Shown here in pieces: positions 7,901 to 18,668 of a stretch of DNA of 64,000 nucleotides. The first letter of the stretch is position 1, and each line of letters starts with the position of its first letter. The position numbers and the translations under genes were made by a program. The notes below the pieces were generated by a model. That model saw only the letters and a program-made list of their open reading frames with translations. It was not told the origin of the DNA and ran no database searches. This DNA is from G965220075 sp965220075 (GTDB lineage Bacteria > Chloroflexota > UBA11872): contig OZ244806.1 in NCBI GenBank assembly GCA_965220075.1, positions 1,302,001 to 1,366,000 on the forward strand. Direction: 5' to 3'.

Positions 7901-9436
7901 GATCAGGGTCGAATCTCCGAGTCAACGCGTCGACGAATCAGAGAGCTTGAACGCCGATTCCCCGAGACCTCGGAACGTGGCGCCCCGCAGACGCCGGCTG
8001 AGGAGCACGGAATCCAAAAGATGGGTCCACCTATCCCAGCAGAGGCCCAACTGAAGATGTCGGACGATCACTGGCTTTCGGCGATGGCCAAGTACACCAA
8101 CTACAGGTCAACCTTTCGCGGAGGACGGTTCGTGGGCGGCGCGGTGGAACTCTCGCGCGGCCTCACGGCGTTGGTGCGCAACGACCCGGCGCGCTTCGCG
8201 GCGCTGGCAAATCGTATGGATGCAACGCACCCGCCAGCGTACTTCGAGGCAATCCTCCGAGGACTCACAGCTGACGAGAACAAATCCGTGCGGGCCGGCA
8301 CGCGTGACCAAGCGTGCTCGGTCTTGCGCCGGATTGCAGAAGTTGGCGTCCACGTCCCCGGAATAGAAATCGCGAGAGCCATCGGAGCGCTGGCAGAGGA
8401 GGCTATTCCCGACGACATCGTTCAGATGTTGGTCCGCGTTGCCCTCGACGACCCCGATCCAGAGTCTGACAAATGGCAGAACCCCGGCAGTTATGATGAT
8501 CCTGTCACCCAGGCAATAAACTCGGCCCGGGGCGCAGCTGCGATGGCGCTGGGTCGGTTGCTCTTCGCCGACAATGGCCGCTGGACCTGCCTCAAGCCCG
8601 CCATTGAGCGCCTAGTGAAAGACCCGGTTCTCGCGGTCCGTTCAGTGGCAGTGGAGTCTCTACTTGCCATCCTGGACTCGCATCGCAGGGATGCGCTTGC
8701 TTGCTTCGCGAGACTTGCCGAGGGAGCCGATCCAATCCTTGGGGTCCAGTTCGTCGATAGATTTCTCCACTACGCGATTTTCCGTGACTACCCGGCGATG
8801 CGGCCGATCCTTCTTCGCATGCTCCAATCCCCACATCCCGATACCGCGCGGGCTGGCGCCAGACACATTGCGCTCGCCGCGCTGCGGGTGGAAGAGGCAC
8901 GTGATGAAGGTGACCTTCTACTCAAGCTGGGCGAGGAAGCGCGGGTGGGCGCTGCCACCATCTATGCCAACAACCTAGTGAACGCAACAGTGGGGCAAGA
9001 ATGCGAGGAGCGCCTGCGAGGACTGTTCACGGACGAGAGTGCGGCTGTCCGCCGGGAAGCTAGCAGGTGCTGGTTCGCGCTCACGCCGGACCAAGTTGCA
9101 TCGCGGGGGTCCCTGATCGGCGCATTCGCTAAGTCGATGGAATCTGGCGATGGCACCTCGCACCTAGTGCATCGTCTAAAGGAATCGAGACGCCCACTCC
9201 CTCCCGAACTCTGCGATGTGGGCAAGAGTGCGGTGGCGGCGTATGGATCAAAGGCGGCCTCGATTCAGTTCGCGGAGGCGGGCGTGGCGCACGACTTGGC
9301 GCCGCTGATGGTGCGGCTGCATGAGGAGTCGAGCGATCCTGCGCTCCGAAAGCGTATTCTCGATGTCATCGACGACATGGTGCGGGCAGGGTTTTACGGG
9401 ATTGATGAGCAGTTAACGAAGCAGTACGACCGTTGA
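4919..9436 (+). CDS. Giant nuclease-STAND-like NTPase with a repeat-rich C-terminus, putative phage-defence protein
   Basis: A 1505-aa protein starting at GTG 4919 (AGGA four bases upstream). Residues 1-70 contain GIDFRL followed by FEHHSIKRR, resembling the core of PD-(D/E)XK-like nuclease domains found at the front of defence NTPases (Cap4/DUF4297-like); catalytic assignment (Asp48, Lys64) is tentative. A P-loop NTPase follows, with Walker A GLAGSGKS at 287-294 and Walker B VLCIDQID at 353-360, then a winged-helix-like segment. From about residue 650 the protein is all helical with Ala/Leu/Arg-rich repeats, most HEAT-like at about 1100-1450. This effector-NTPase-sensor layout matches STAND proteins such as the Avs family, in which the C-terminal repeats sense phage proteins; homology to a named Avs type is not claimed. 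It converges with the leftward operon, leaving 61 bases between them. Confidence 0.7.
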   Translation: MPRPGGEADKLGNRYEGLWAVDAALDLIEGDYVSLEIEAVGDESAGIDFRLANISGSFEHHSIKRRQYGGNWTLSRLTQEGTTARSILGDLVAKTRAGDRGVFSSGTSASELEELIETARAGQSFDEFRQRIDRSGRLSGQFHKYLVPICGDEPAAYTALRLLCVRTKNEPELAKDVERRIRSMFRMRSEKLIDAEVIRLLISDFMTQRLGVRLTAKAFLRHLKIREVLRSQLTGDMRVVQRLQALNGAYVAELNALLINRTDIVRHESATVTTVLLERGKHVMLEGLAGSGKSCILAQVLKQLDARGVPSLVLRLDQLTSEDQSARAIGTRRELPDSPAITLGEFAGDQPSVLCIDQIDSLSLVSGRQQSVWGPFNELLDETRAYPNMRILFACRRFDLEFDPQIRELAADQDGVERICVQELTDDAIRSAIKVAGVTTTVFSQKQMQILSIPLHLYLFLEAAHYGAVEFGAAGDLFDAYWEHKESAVSQLSGRSTAWTEAIGPLCDALSDRESLIAPTYVMDGHPQALSAIASEGVVYVQKGNIRFFHESFFDYAFARTFLRANSDLVQWLVSDEQHLFRRSQVRQVLAFLRDREPNRGRYLKTLKGLLENVGIRFHIKKLVLDWLGALSNPTSDEWRVVEGLASQLGDHAWGVVANSVPWFDVLQEVGLWESWRNADDEHIDRAIWLLRMPDVLNARSADVAALVEPFRGTPDEWRARLRWLTDGGHSYTSAEMKDLVVSLVADGTLDDARPGLATNDDWWCVLYRPSTAAPEFTARILGAWFDRQIDRAAELGCNDPFSDQLELVTYSQFSADVIQESSARAPREFIRELFPRFSRFDVRVPKRWLVAPDMHGKPDDQLREALAKAMIFIAQDDPAELDRIVGAENGRESNWMSALMLRAWSANPNYYADQIVRFLLRRPSQRLDLGYAISAGETDAFVAISRTAVASSSSVCSEESFAELERSILHFTTDWEQESRNTGWTELVLIRALDQGRISESTRRRIRELERRFPETSERGAPQTPAEEHGIQKMGPPIPAEAQLKMSDDHWLSAMAKYTNYRSTFRGGRFVGGAVELSRGLTALVRNDPARFAALANRMDATHPPAYFEAILRGLTADENKSVRAGTRDQACSVLRRIAEVGVHVPGIEIARAIGALAEEAIPDDIVQMLVRVALDDPDPESDKWQNPGSYDDPVTQAINSARGAAAMALGRLLFADNGRWTCLKPAIERLVKDPVLAVRSVAVESLLAILDSHRRDALACFARLAEGADPILGVQFVDRFLHYAIFRDYPAMRPILLRMLQSPHPDTARAGARHIALAALRVEEARDEGDLLLKLGEEARVGAATIYANNLVNATVGQECEERLRGLFTDESAAVRREASRCWFALTPDQVASRGSLIGAFAKSMESGDGTSHLVHRLKESRRPLPPELCDVGKSAVAAYGSKAASIQFAEAGVAHDLAPLMVRLHEESSDPALRKRILDVIDDMVRAGFYGIDEQLTKQYDR

Positions 9437-9497
9437 TCGGTCGCTATAGCATGAGAAAAGAATAGCCCGGCGTCGGCCCGAATCTGGCGGCCTGCAA

Positions 9498-12400
9498 CTA
9501 CACCAGTCTCAGGGAGCTTTGTATTTCATCGCTCGCTATCTCGAACAGCCGCGCCAGGGCGTTGGCCAAGTGCATCTGGCGGGGTGTACGGCAGCGGACG
9601 GCGAGGAGGCCCGGACTGGCCACTACTACCGCCAGGCACTTAGCCCGGCTGGTGGCGACGTTCAAGCGGTTCAGGCTGTAGAGGAACTCCATACCCCGCG
9701 GAGCCTCATCGGCTGAGCTCGTGGCCATCGAGTAGATGGAGATCGGGGCTTCCTGGCCCTGGAACTTGTCGACCGTGCCGATTCGCAACGCCTCGAGCTC
9801 GGGTCGGGATGCAAGCTCCCGGATCTGTCGGTTGTAGGGCGTGATGATGAGCACGTCTTGCGCGGTCAGCGCGTGGGTCGCGCCTTTGGCATCGGTCCAT
9901 GAGGGGCACGACCTGAGCAGCCGGTCGACGCTCTCGGCAATCGCCGCGGCCTCTTCTTCGGAGTCACTGATGCGGCGCTCGTGCGACACGGCCACGAAGC
10001 GCAGTCCTGTCCCGCTGAACGGGTCCGAGCCGGCCAAGTCCAGGTTTTCGCGGCCATCGTGCGCGCGCAGGTTGTCCTCGTAGAAAACCTCAGAGGTGAA
10101 CTCACAGATGCTGGGATGCAAGCGCCAGGTGCCGTCGAGAAACAGTCCGAAGTCATTGGGCATCACCCGTGAGTCATCGAGCACGTGCGCCAGCACCGAA
10201 CGATCCGCGCCTGGCGGATGCACGCCCTTGAGCGGCTGATCCAGCTGTTGCGGGTCGCCGAGCAGCAACAGGCTCTTTGCACAGCGCGCCGAGGCCAGCG
10301 CATCGGCCAGCGACATTTGCCCGGCCTCATCGATGCAGAGCACGTCCACCAAGCCCTCCGCCTCGTCACGCGCCCAGAGCCAGGAGGTTCCACCCACGAC
10401 GTCAAGCGTTCCCCTGGCCAGGGCCATGCACGCATCCTCAGTTTTCGGGAGGGGTACCGCGTCCGCGAATTCGGGCTCGGCTGACCGGTAGCGGGTCCGC
10501 TGGCCGATCCGGACCTGGACTCCGCGCTCGCCGGCCACCCGCGCCGTCTTCTCCAGCAGCTCACCGATGACCTTGTGGCTGTTGGCCGTCACGCCCACCC
10601 GCTTTCCGGCTGCCACGAGGTCCACGATCATCTCGGCGCCAACCGTGCTCTTGCCCGAGCCGGGCGGTCCCTGGATCGCCAGGTAGCTCTCATCAAGCGT
10701 TCCCACCAGGCGCCGAGCCGCATCCTGCGCATCCTCGCCGTCCGCCGCCAGCGGTGCTCCCTCGGTCTGTCCAACCCGTGGCGGACGGCGCATCAACAGG
10801 TCGTGGGCCGCCTGGTAGGGCCCGGGAGCGTCAATCCCGAGTTCAATCACCCACATGGCCAGGTCCCAGAGGCTCGGCGGTTTTGGCCCTGGATCGACAT
10901 ATTCATACGGGATCAGCGACGTCGGCGCAGGCGCTGCCCGGCTGGACCCATGCTTCAGGTCGATCACGCCGTCTCGATCGTCCACGGCAACTACTGCGCC
11001 AACCGAATACCCGTGCTGATCGTGCGGCCGATCGCCGACTTCGATCTTGTGTTCCTGTGCTGGGAACCGAAAGCGGTGAATCGTGGAACGCGACCTTGGC
11101 GTGGGATCGGCCCGACTGCCCACATAGCTGAGCCGGCCCAGCGCGTCCGACTCGCCGACTCGCTCGTCGTCGGTCAGTTCGTCCCGCAGGTGGTAATAGC
11201 GCCACCAGAACGCCTTGTCCTCGCGTCGGTGCCAGTCGAGCAACTGCGCCAGGAGCCACCGCCCGCGTTGGGTCGGATCTTCGAGCGACCGGCCGTCCGT
11301 CAAGTCCGCGGGCAGGTCCGCGGTGAGTTGGGCCACGAGTTCCTGCACCTCTTGCTGGGCTTCCGAGTCCTCGGTCTCTTCGAGCGGGATGACCATCGGA
11401 CGCGGCGGCGCTTCGGAGCCAACCTCTTTCACCAGCGCGGTGCGCTGCGATTCCAGCCACTCGCGCAGATAGCTGGTCGAGAGGCAGTCGTCGCGGTTAT
11501 AGGCCTTGATCTTCTCCAGCAGGGCGCCCCGGTCGGTCTCGTCATCGGGTTCGAGCCAGTGCTCGAACTCCACGATGCTCTCGCCCGCATCGCGGAGATC
11601 GATTTCCCGTTCGAAGCCGTAGAGCGGCTCCAGCCGCTTGATGGAATAGCTCTCCACCGAGGCCCTGATGCCCTGCCGCACGACGCGATAGAGGTCCACG
11701 AACACGCCGCCGCGCAGCAGCTGATCCACCTCTGACTCGCGGGTGGCGTAGCGCCCGGCCAGCCGCTTCATCGCCCCCGTCTCGTAGGGCGCGTAGTGAT
11801 AGACGTGCATGTCCGGGTGGCCAGTCCGGCGCTCCATGATGAGGTCGATGCAGTCCTCGAACGCCTGACGCTCGGCCTCCGGCGACACCGTGTCGTCCGC
11901 GATCGACCAGAACGCGTGGAACATAGGGTCGCCTGCGGCGTTCGTCCGTCCCGGCTCGATGACGCCGAAGAGATAGTCGATGCCGTCGATCTCTTCCGAG
12001 CCGTAGAACGGGTCGCCCTCCAGGTCCAGGAACAGGTCGCCCGGCGATGGCTCCGGCAGCGCCCAGAGACCGCGGTCCGGGACAAGCACGCCCTCGCGGT
12101 CGCGTTCGGGCGGGATCCGCTCGGAGATCACCCGGCCTTCGCCGCGCACCTGAATCGCCGCCTGGGCCTGCGCCCGTGCCAGCGAATCCTGGCTGACACC
12201 GTCCAGTAGTTCGGGCAGCGGCGGCAACGGGATTGCCAGCCCACGCCGTGTGGTCACGTCGACGGCGTGCAGGGCGCGCCGCTGGCGGGACGTCAGGTTG
12301 GCCACCAGCGCCAGATCGTCCTCCCGACGCCACTGGGCTCGGCATTTCCGGCTCCAGCTGCAGAAGTCGCAGTGCTGCATGGGTTCCGGCTTGGTCGGGA

Positions 12401-13043
12401 TTGGAAACGCCGATTCGGGGTCGTCGAGCAGCGTCTCGAACTGCCGCGCGACCAGGCGGTAGTAGGCCGCATAGTCGGCGACCCGCATGCTGACGGTCTT
12501 CCGCTCGACACCGCCCAGCGTCAGGTGCATCCGGTCCGGCCGCCGCCCCTGCATGGCACCCAGCAAGTCTGAATACATGCTGATCTGCAGCACAGCGGGG
12601 GCCGTGGGCTGGCGCGCCAGCTTGGTGTCCCAGACTTCATAGCTCCAGGCGCCAAGGTCGCTGGGTGTCTCGACGCGCCGCAGGAAGTCCGCGTATCCCA
12701 GCCGCCGACCGTTGAACATTACGGCCTGGTAGATCACGTCGACGCCGTCCCGCATGGCCAGCAGCGTGGCCGCGTGCTCGGATTCAACCGCTCGGGACGG
12801 AGACACGGTGTCGGGCGGCCGGATTTCCCTGATTTGCAGGTTCTCGGCACCCAGCGATTCGAGGAAGCGCGCCTCATATTCGCGACCGCGCCGCGCCATG
12901 CGATCCAGCACGGGGTCGTCGCGAAACGGGGGCCTGAGGTGGCGCAGCGCCACCGCGCGTTCCAGGTTGGCCAGGTGCCGGCACTCCAGGAACGCGACCA
13001 GATCGGTGGCGGAGTAGACCAGGCGCCTGTAAATCAGTTGCAT
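9498..13043 (-). CDS. TM0106-type RecB-like nuclease fused to a superfamily 1 helicase
   Basis: A 1181-aa protein. The N-terminal quarter is a RecB-family nuclease: the opening segment ends FLECRHLANLERA, the VWDTKLARQP and QISMYSDLLG segments carry the D...K and QxxxY nuclease motifs, and CDFCSWSRKC near residue 228 is a cysteine cluster. A LFLDLEGDPFYGS segment near 341 marks an RNase H-like domain. Walker A (QGPPGSGKST) is near residue 791 and the helicase Walker B (LCIDEAGQMS) near 903, followed by DKFQGQEAPISIYSMA, typical of Dna2/UPF1-like helicases. It is the last gene of the leftward defence cluster, 304 bases after the DUF499 gene. It probably processes DNA ends, in defence or repair; whether it belongs to the adjacent system is inference. 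Confidence 0.85.
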   Translation of the reverse strand: MQLIYRRLVYSATDLVAFLECRHLANLERAVALRHLRPPFRDDPVLDRMARRGREYEARFLESLGAENLQIREIRPPDTVSPSRAVESEHAATLLAMRDGVDVIYQAVMFNGRRLGYADFLRRVETPSDLGAWSYEVWDTKLARQPTAPAVLQISMYSDLLGAMQGRRPDRMHLTLGGVERKTVSMRVADYAAYYRLVARQFETLLDDPESAFPIPTKPEPMQHCDFCSWSRKCRAQWRREDDLALVANLTSRQRRALHAVDVTTRRGLAIPLPPLPELLDGVSQDSLARAQAQAAIQVRGEGRVISERIPPERDREGVLVPDRGLWALPEPSPGDLFLDLEGDPFYGSEEIDGIDYLFGVIEPGRTNAAGDPMFHAFWSIADDTVSPEAERQAFEDCIDLIMERRTGHPDMHVYHYAPYETGAMKRLAGRYATRESEVDQLLRGGVFVDLYRVVRQGIRASVESYSIKRLEPLYGFEREIDLRDAGESIVEFEHWLEPDDETDRGALLEKIKAYNRDDCLSTSYLREWLESQRTALVKEVGSEAPPRPMVIPLEETEDSEAQQEVQELVAQLTADLPADLTDGRSLEDPTQRGRWLLAQLLDWHRREDKAFWWRYYHLRDELTDDERVGESDALGRLSYVGSRADPTPRSRSTIHRFRFPAQEHKIEVGDRPHDQHGYSVGAVVAVDDRDGVIDLKHGSSRAAPAPTSLIPYEYVDPGPKPPSLWDLAMWVIELGIDAPGPYQAAHDLLMRRPPRVGQTEGAPLAADGEDAQDAARRLVGTLDESYLAIQGPPGSGKSTVGAEMIVDLVAAGKRVGVTANSHKVIGELLEKTARVAGERGVQVRIGQRTRYRSAEPEFADAVPLPKTEDACMALARGTLDVVGGTSWLWARDEAEGLVDVLCIDEAGQMSLADALASARCAKSLLLLGDPQQLDQPLKGVHPPGADRSVLAHVLDDSRVMPNDFGLFLDGTWRLHPSICEFTSEVFYEDNLRAHDGRENLDLAGSDPFSGTGLRFVAVSHERRISDSEEEAAAIAESVDRLLRSCPSWTDAKGATHALTAQDVLIITPYNRQIRELASRPELEALRIGTVDKFQGQEAPISIYSMATSSADEAPRGMEFLYSLNRLNVATSRAKCLAVVVASPGLLAVRCRTPRQMHLANALARLFEIASDEIQSSLRLV

Positions 13044-13347
13044 CGCCGATTCACCAGCCCGTCCCCATGGCCGGCGGCTTCACACCGGCCACGCGTGCGA
13101 TCAGTGCGAGCGCCCCCCCGGGCAAGCCGCGCGAGATGCACCATACGGAGCCTACACCGTCGCCAGATGCACCGTGCGGGCCGGTGCCAGCGACCGGAGC
13201 CGAACCACGCGGGAGGCTCAGCCGTGGAGGACCGCGACCCCGTGCAGTCGCGCCACCGGCAGGTCCAAGGTGCAGAACGGCCACGCCCAGGCACACTCCG
13301 CGGCGGACATGCGCACCCAAATTTGCATTTCCGGTCGGCGGCCCGAG
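13044..13347. other. Gap between the DUF499 and TM0106-type genes
   Basis: The 304 bases are GC-rich. I see no frame with protein-like composition, no convincing hairpin followed by T residues and no repeat shared with the rest of the window. The spacing is unusual for the otherwise tightly packed leftward cluster and may hold a promoter for the downstream gene. Confidence 0.4.
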
Positions 13348-16700
<3,353 letters not shown>

Positions 16701-16701
<1 letters not shown>

Positions 16702-17492
16702 TACCAAGCGTCCTCTGTCGCCACGGCCTCGGTCAGAAAATGCTCAATTCGCTCGCGGTTCGCCGTAAGACTGGAGAATTGCTTTTCGCACACGTCGCTG
16801 AAGCGAGCCAGCACCTTGCGGTTGATTGACTCTTGGTCTTCGAAAATGGCAAGCGAGCGAAAGAGTACGCCCCACTTCTCGAATTGGTGGAGCGAGATCG
16901 TGGCATCCCGGGTTTTTCGATCGTTGTCTAGCGCGTGCACCAAGAGCGGCCGTTCCATGCCGTTGACATGGCAGTCAACCGCGTAGATTCCCTGTGGATC
17001 GTGCTGGGGGTGGTTCCAGTCAAAAATTCGCCGATCATCGGGTACGAATTCCGAGCAAAGCGTCCGGAAATCATCCAGAAACGTGGAGCGAACTCGCTCC
17101 CGTGACAGGTAGGTTACGTCGGTGATCTTGAGAAGGGCCTGGATAAACGAGTAAAGCGCGTCTCCGTACTGCTGGTCCGTTACGTGCGCAACGAGTTCTC
17201 CATCCCGATCGTCGACCTGAAAGACTGACAGCGCGTTGGAGATAATCTTCTGCCGCGTACCCCGATGTAGGTCCTGCTCGTCGATGTCATAGGTGAGGTG
17301 CATGTAGGTGTGCGCCTCATCAGACAGCACCCATTGCTCCCCAATCCGCTTCAACACGATGGACAGGTGATCGCCGTCATCGAACCGAAACGGGGTGAAG
17401 ACGCGATAGCGGCTCACTCCTTCAGCCACAAGCTTCACTTGCGAGGAGACTGTTGCCTGGAAGTCCTGTTCAATCATGTCCATCGACATCAT
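16701..17492 (-). CDS. DUF1828-like protein of a probable inserted cassette
   Basis: A 263-aa protein. The first ATG at 17492 has AGGAAG six bases upstream. Residues about 20-90, through VSRYRVFTPFRFDDGDHLSI and WVLSDEAHTYMHL, resemble the DUF1828 domain, a small alpha-beta domain found with toxin-like or nuclease-like partners. The C-terminal half (about 150-263) reads like the partner domain that follows it in related proteins (DUF1829). No known catalytic motif is visible. It ends by overlapping the DUF499 start (TAATG), so the two are translationally coupled. Its 5' neighbour ends ten bases upstream, so the two small genes form a unit. The function is unknown; the location inside the defence operon suggests a regulator, specificity factor or add-on effector. 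Confidence 0.6.
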
Positions 17493-17502
17493 GGCACTTC
17501 CT

Positions 17503-17976
17503 TTAGAGTAGGATCATCTGGTCAACGGGAGGTACATGAAAGCCCGCGTCATGGATCATTCTCTGGATTGCCCCTTCAATGTCTGTGTACCTATCGGAAA
17601 CCACGGCGTATCCGTCCTCACGCGACCCGATCTCTTGATATCGCTCGGTCGCCATGTGAATGTGGAAGTCGTAAAACTTCTCGCCCTCAATATGGTTGGT
17701 ATGCTCATGGCTCTTGCCGTTGTACCGGCGCAGACGGAACAGTTGATTGGATCTTGGGACTTGTACAGCCAAAATGACTGAGAAACTGAGCGGGTTGACG
17801 AGGTTCTTCCGAAGAATAAGGCTAAACTCATCTCCTTCGCTGCCTGAGAAGCTCAGTTGCCGTTCCTGGTGACCCCGCTTGGGACGCAACTGGGTTAGGA
17901 AACGCCAGTTCTCCGGAAGATGTTTTGTCTGCTGGATCAGAGCATCGATCTCACTATCCGTGTAGGTTACAGCCAT
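17503..17976 (-). CDS. Small uncharacterised protein (possibly DUF6978-like), partner of the DUF1828-like gene
   Basis: A 157-aa protein starting at ATG 17976. Its composition, with a conserved-looking core FRLRRYNGKSHEHTNHIEGE and FYDFHIHMATERYQ, resembles small proteins I associate with DUF6978; this assignment is from memory and tentative. The His- and Arg-rich core has beta-strand character and could bind nucleic acid or a partner. The C-terminus contains an IEGAIQRMIHDAGF helix. It is ten bases from the DUF1828-like gene and its 5' end overlaps a short frame derived from a copy of the DUF499 N-terminus. The pair may act together, for example as toxin and antitoxin, but no functional motif proves this. 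Confidence 0.5.
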   Translation of the reverse strand: MAVTYTDSEIDALIQQTKHLPENWRFLTQLRPKRGHQERQLSFSGSEGDEFSLILRKNLVNPLSFSVILAVQVPRSNQLFRLRRYNGKSHEHTNHIEGEKFYDFHIHMATERYQEIGSREDGYAVVSDRYTDIEGAIQRMIHDAGFHVPPVDQMILL

Positions 17977-18137
17977 TTCAATGCACCGAGTCGTCCAAGT
18001 TGCTCGGCCGCCAGGCGCTCGGCAAGGCGGCGCGTGGCCCGAATTCGCTTGTGAAGTTGCTCTGCACGAGCCGCCCCGGGGCCGTGTGTCGGCGGGTCTA
18101 TCACCTTACCCCGGCGGTCGTGATTCGCAATGGCCAT
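17967..18137 (-). pseudogene. Decayed duplicate of the DUF499 gene 5' end
   Basis: A 56-codon frame from ATG 18137 begins MAIANHDRRGKVID, against MAITNRDRVGKAMD at the start of the DUF499 ATPase. At DNA level the stretch 18034-18137 aligns with 16600-16701 almost without gaps for about 100 bases, including the shared GGCCCGAA and TTGCACGA words. The similarity fades in the second half, which reads LGRLGALKWL before stopping. The frame overlaps the start of the next gene by ten bases, mirroring how the DUF1828-like gene overlaps the real DUF499 start. It looks like the scar left when the two-gene cassette entered the operon. Confidence 0.7.
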
Positions 18138-18312
18138 TCGTTCCGCGCTGCGGCATTGGGCGCCGGACATGCCGGGTTGCCTAAACTCTAGCGCTATGGA
18201 GTTCCAACGGACATGACGGGGAGAAGGCGGATCTCCTCGCAGCAGTTGCCTGGGGACGTTGAGGCCGTGTTCAGCGAAACGCAGCCAGCGAAGCGCTTTC
18301 TGGAGGCCGGAA
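18138..18312. other. Gap between the nucleotidyltransferase and the DUF499-derived remnant
   Basis: The 175 bases hold no recognisable gene. Because the remnant of the DUF499 5' end follows directly, this was probably the ancestral spacer between the nucleotidyltransferase and the DUF499 gene. Confidence 0.35.
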
Positions 18313-18657
18313 TCAGGCTCGCTGATAGAGCACCTTGCCGTCGCGCAGCGCCGGCCGCAGCACCGTCCCGATGACATGGCCCCGCTGCGCGATGTGGGCA
18401 GGCGTCGTGACGACGATGTCCTTGGCGATCGGCAGATCCCCCACGGCGACGCCCATCTCGACCGCGGCCTCGCGCCGGTTCGTGCCGTCCGGCATCACGA
18501 CCAGCAGGTCCACGTCGCTCCGGTCCTTCGCGTCGCCCCGTGCCCGCGAGCCGAAGAGGAGGATGCGCTCCGGCTTGAACCGGTCGGCGATGCGCTCCAC
18601 CATCGTCTTGACGATGGTGTCGATGTCGGCTGCGCGCTCACGGGCGGTGGTGGTCAC
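18313..18657 (-). CDS. Minimal nucleotidyltransferase (MntA-like) in the defence operon
   Basis: A 114-aa protein. The GTG at 18657 is chosen because GGGAG lies seven bases upstream, and it begins 11 bases after the methyltransferase stop; a longer frame reading into that gene is not needed. The signature LFGSRARGDAKDRSDVDLLV has the GS motif and the D-x-D metal ligands of the DNA polymerase beta superfamily. Such minimal nucleotidyltransferases commonly pair with HEPN proteins and silence them by adding AMP. Here the nearest HEPN domain is the N-terminus of the DUF499 ATPase in the same operon. The HTTPAHIAQRGHVIG-like tail is typical of MNT proteins from prokaryotic defence loci. A related broken copy lies at 3.6 kb. 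Confidence 0.88.
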   Translation of the reverse strand: MTTTARERAADIDTIVKTMVERIADRFKPERILLFGSRARGDAKDRSDVDLLVVMPDGTNRREAAVEMGVAVGDLPIAKDIVVTTPAHIAQRGHVIGTVLRPALRDGKVLYQRA

Positions 18658-18668
18658 GTCTTGGCTCC

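Noticed and set aside
10575..11735. Long rightward open frame
   Set aside because: It lies antisense to the TM0106-type nuclease-helicase, which has clear domain motifs.
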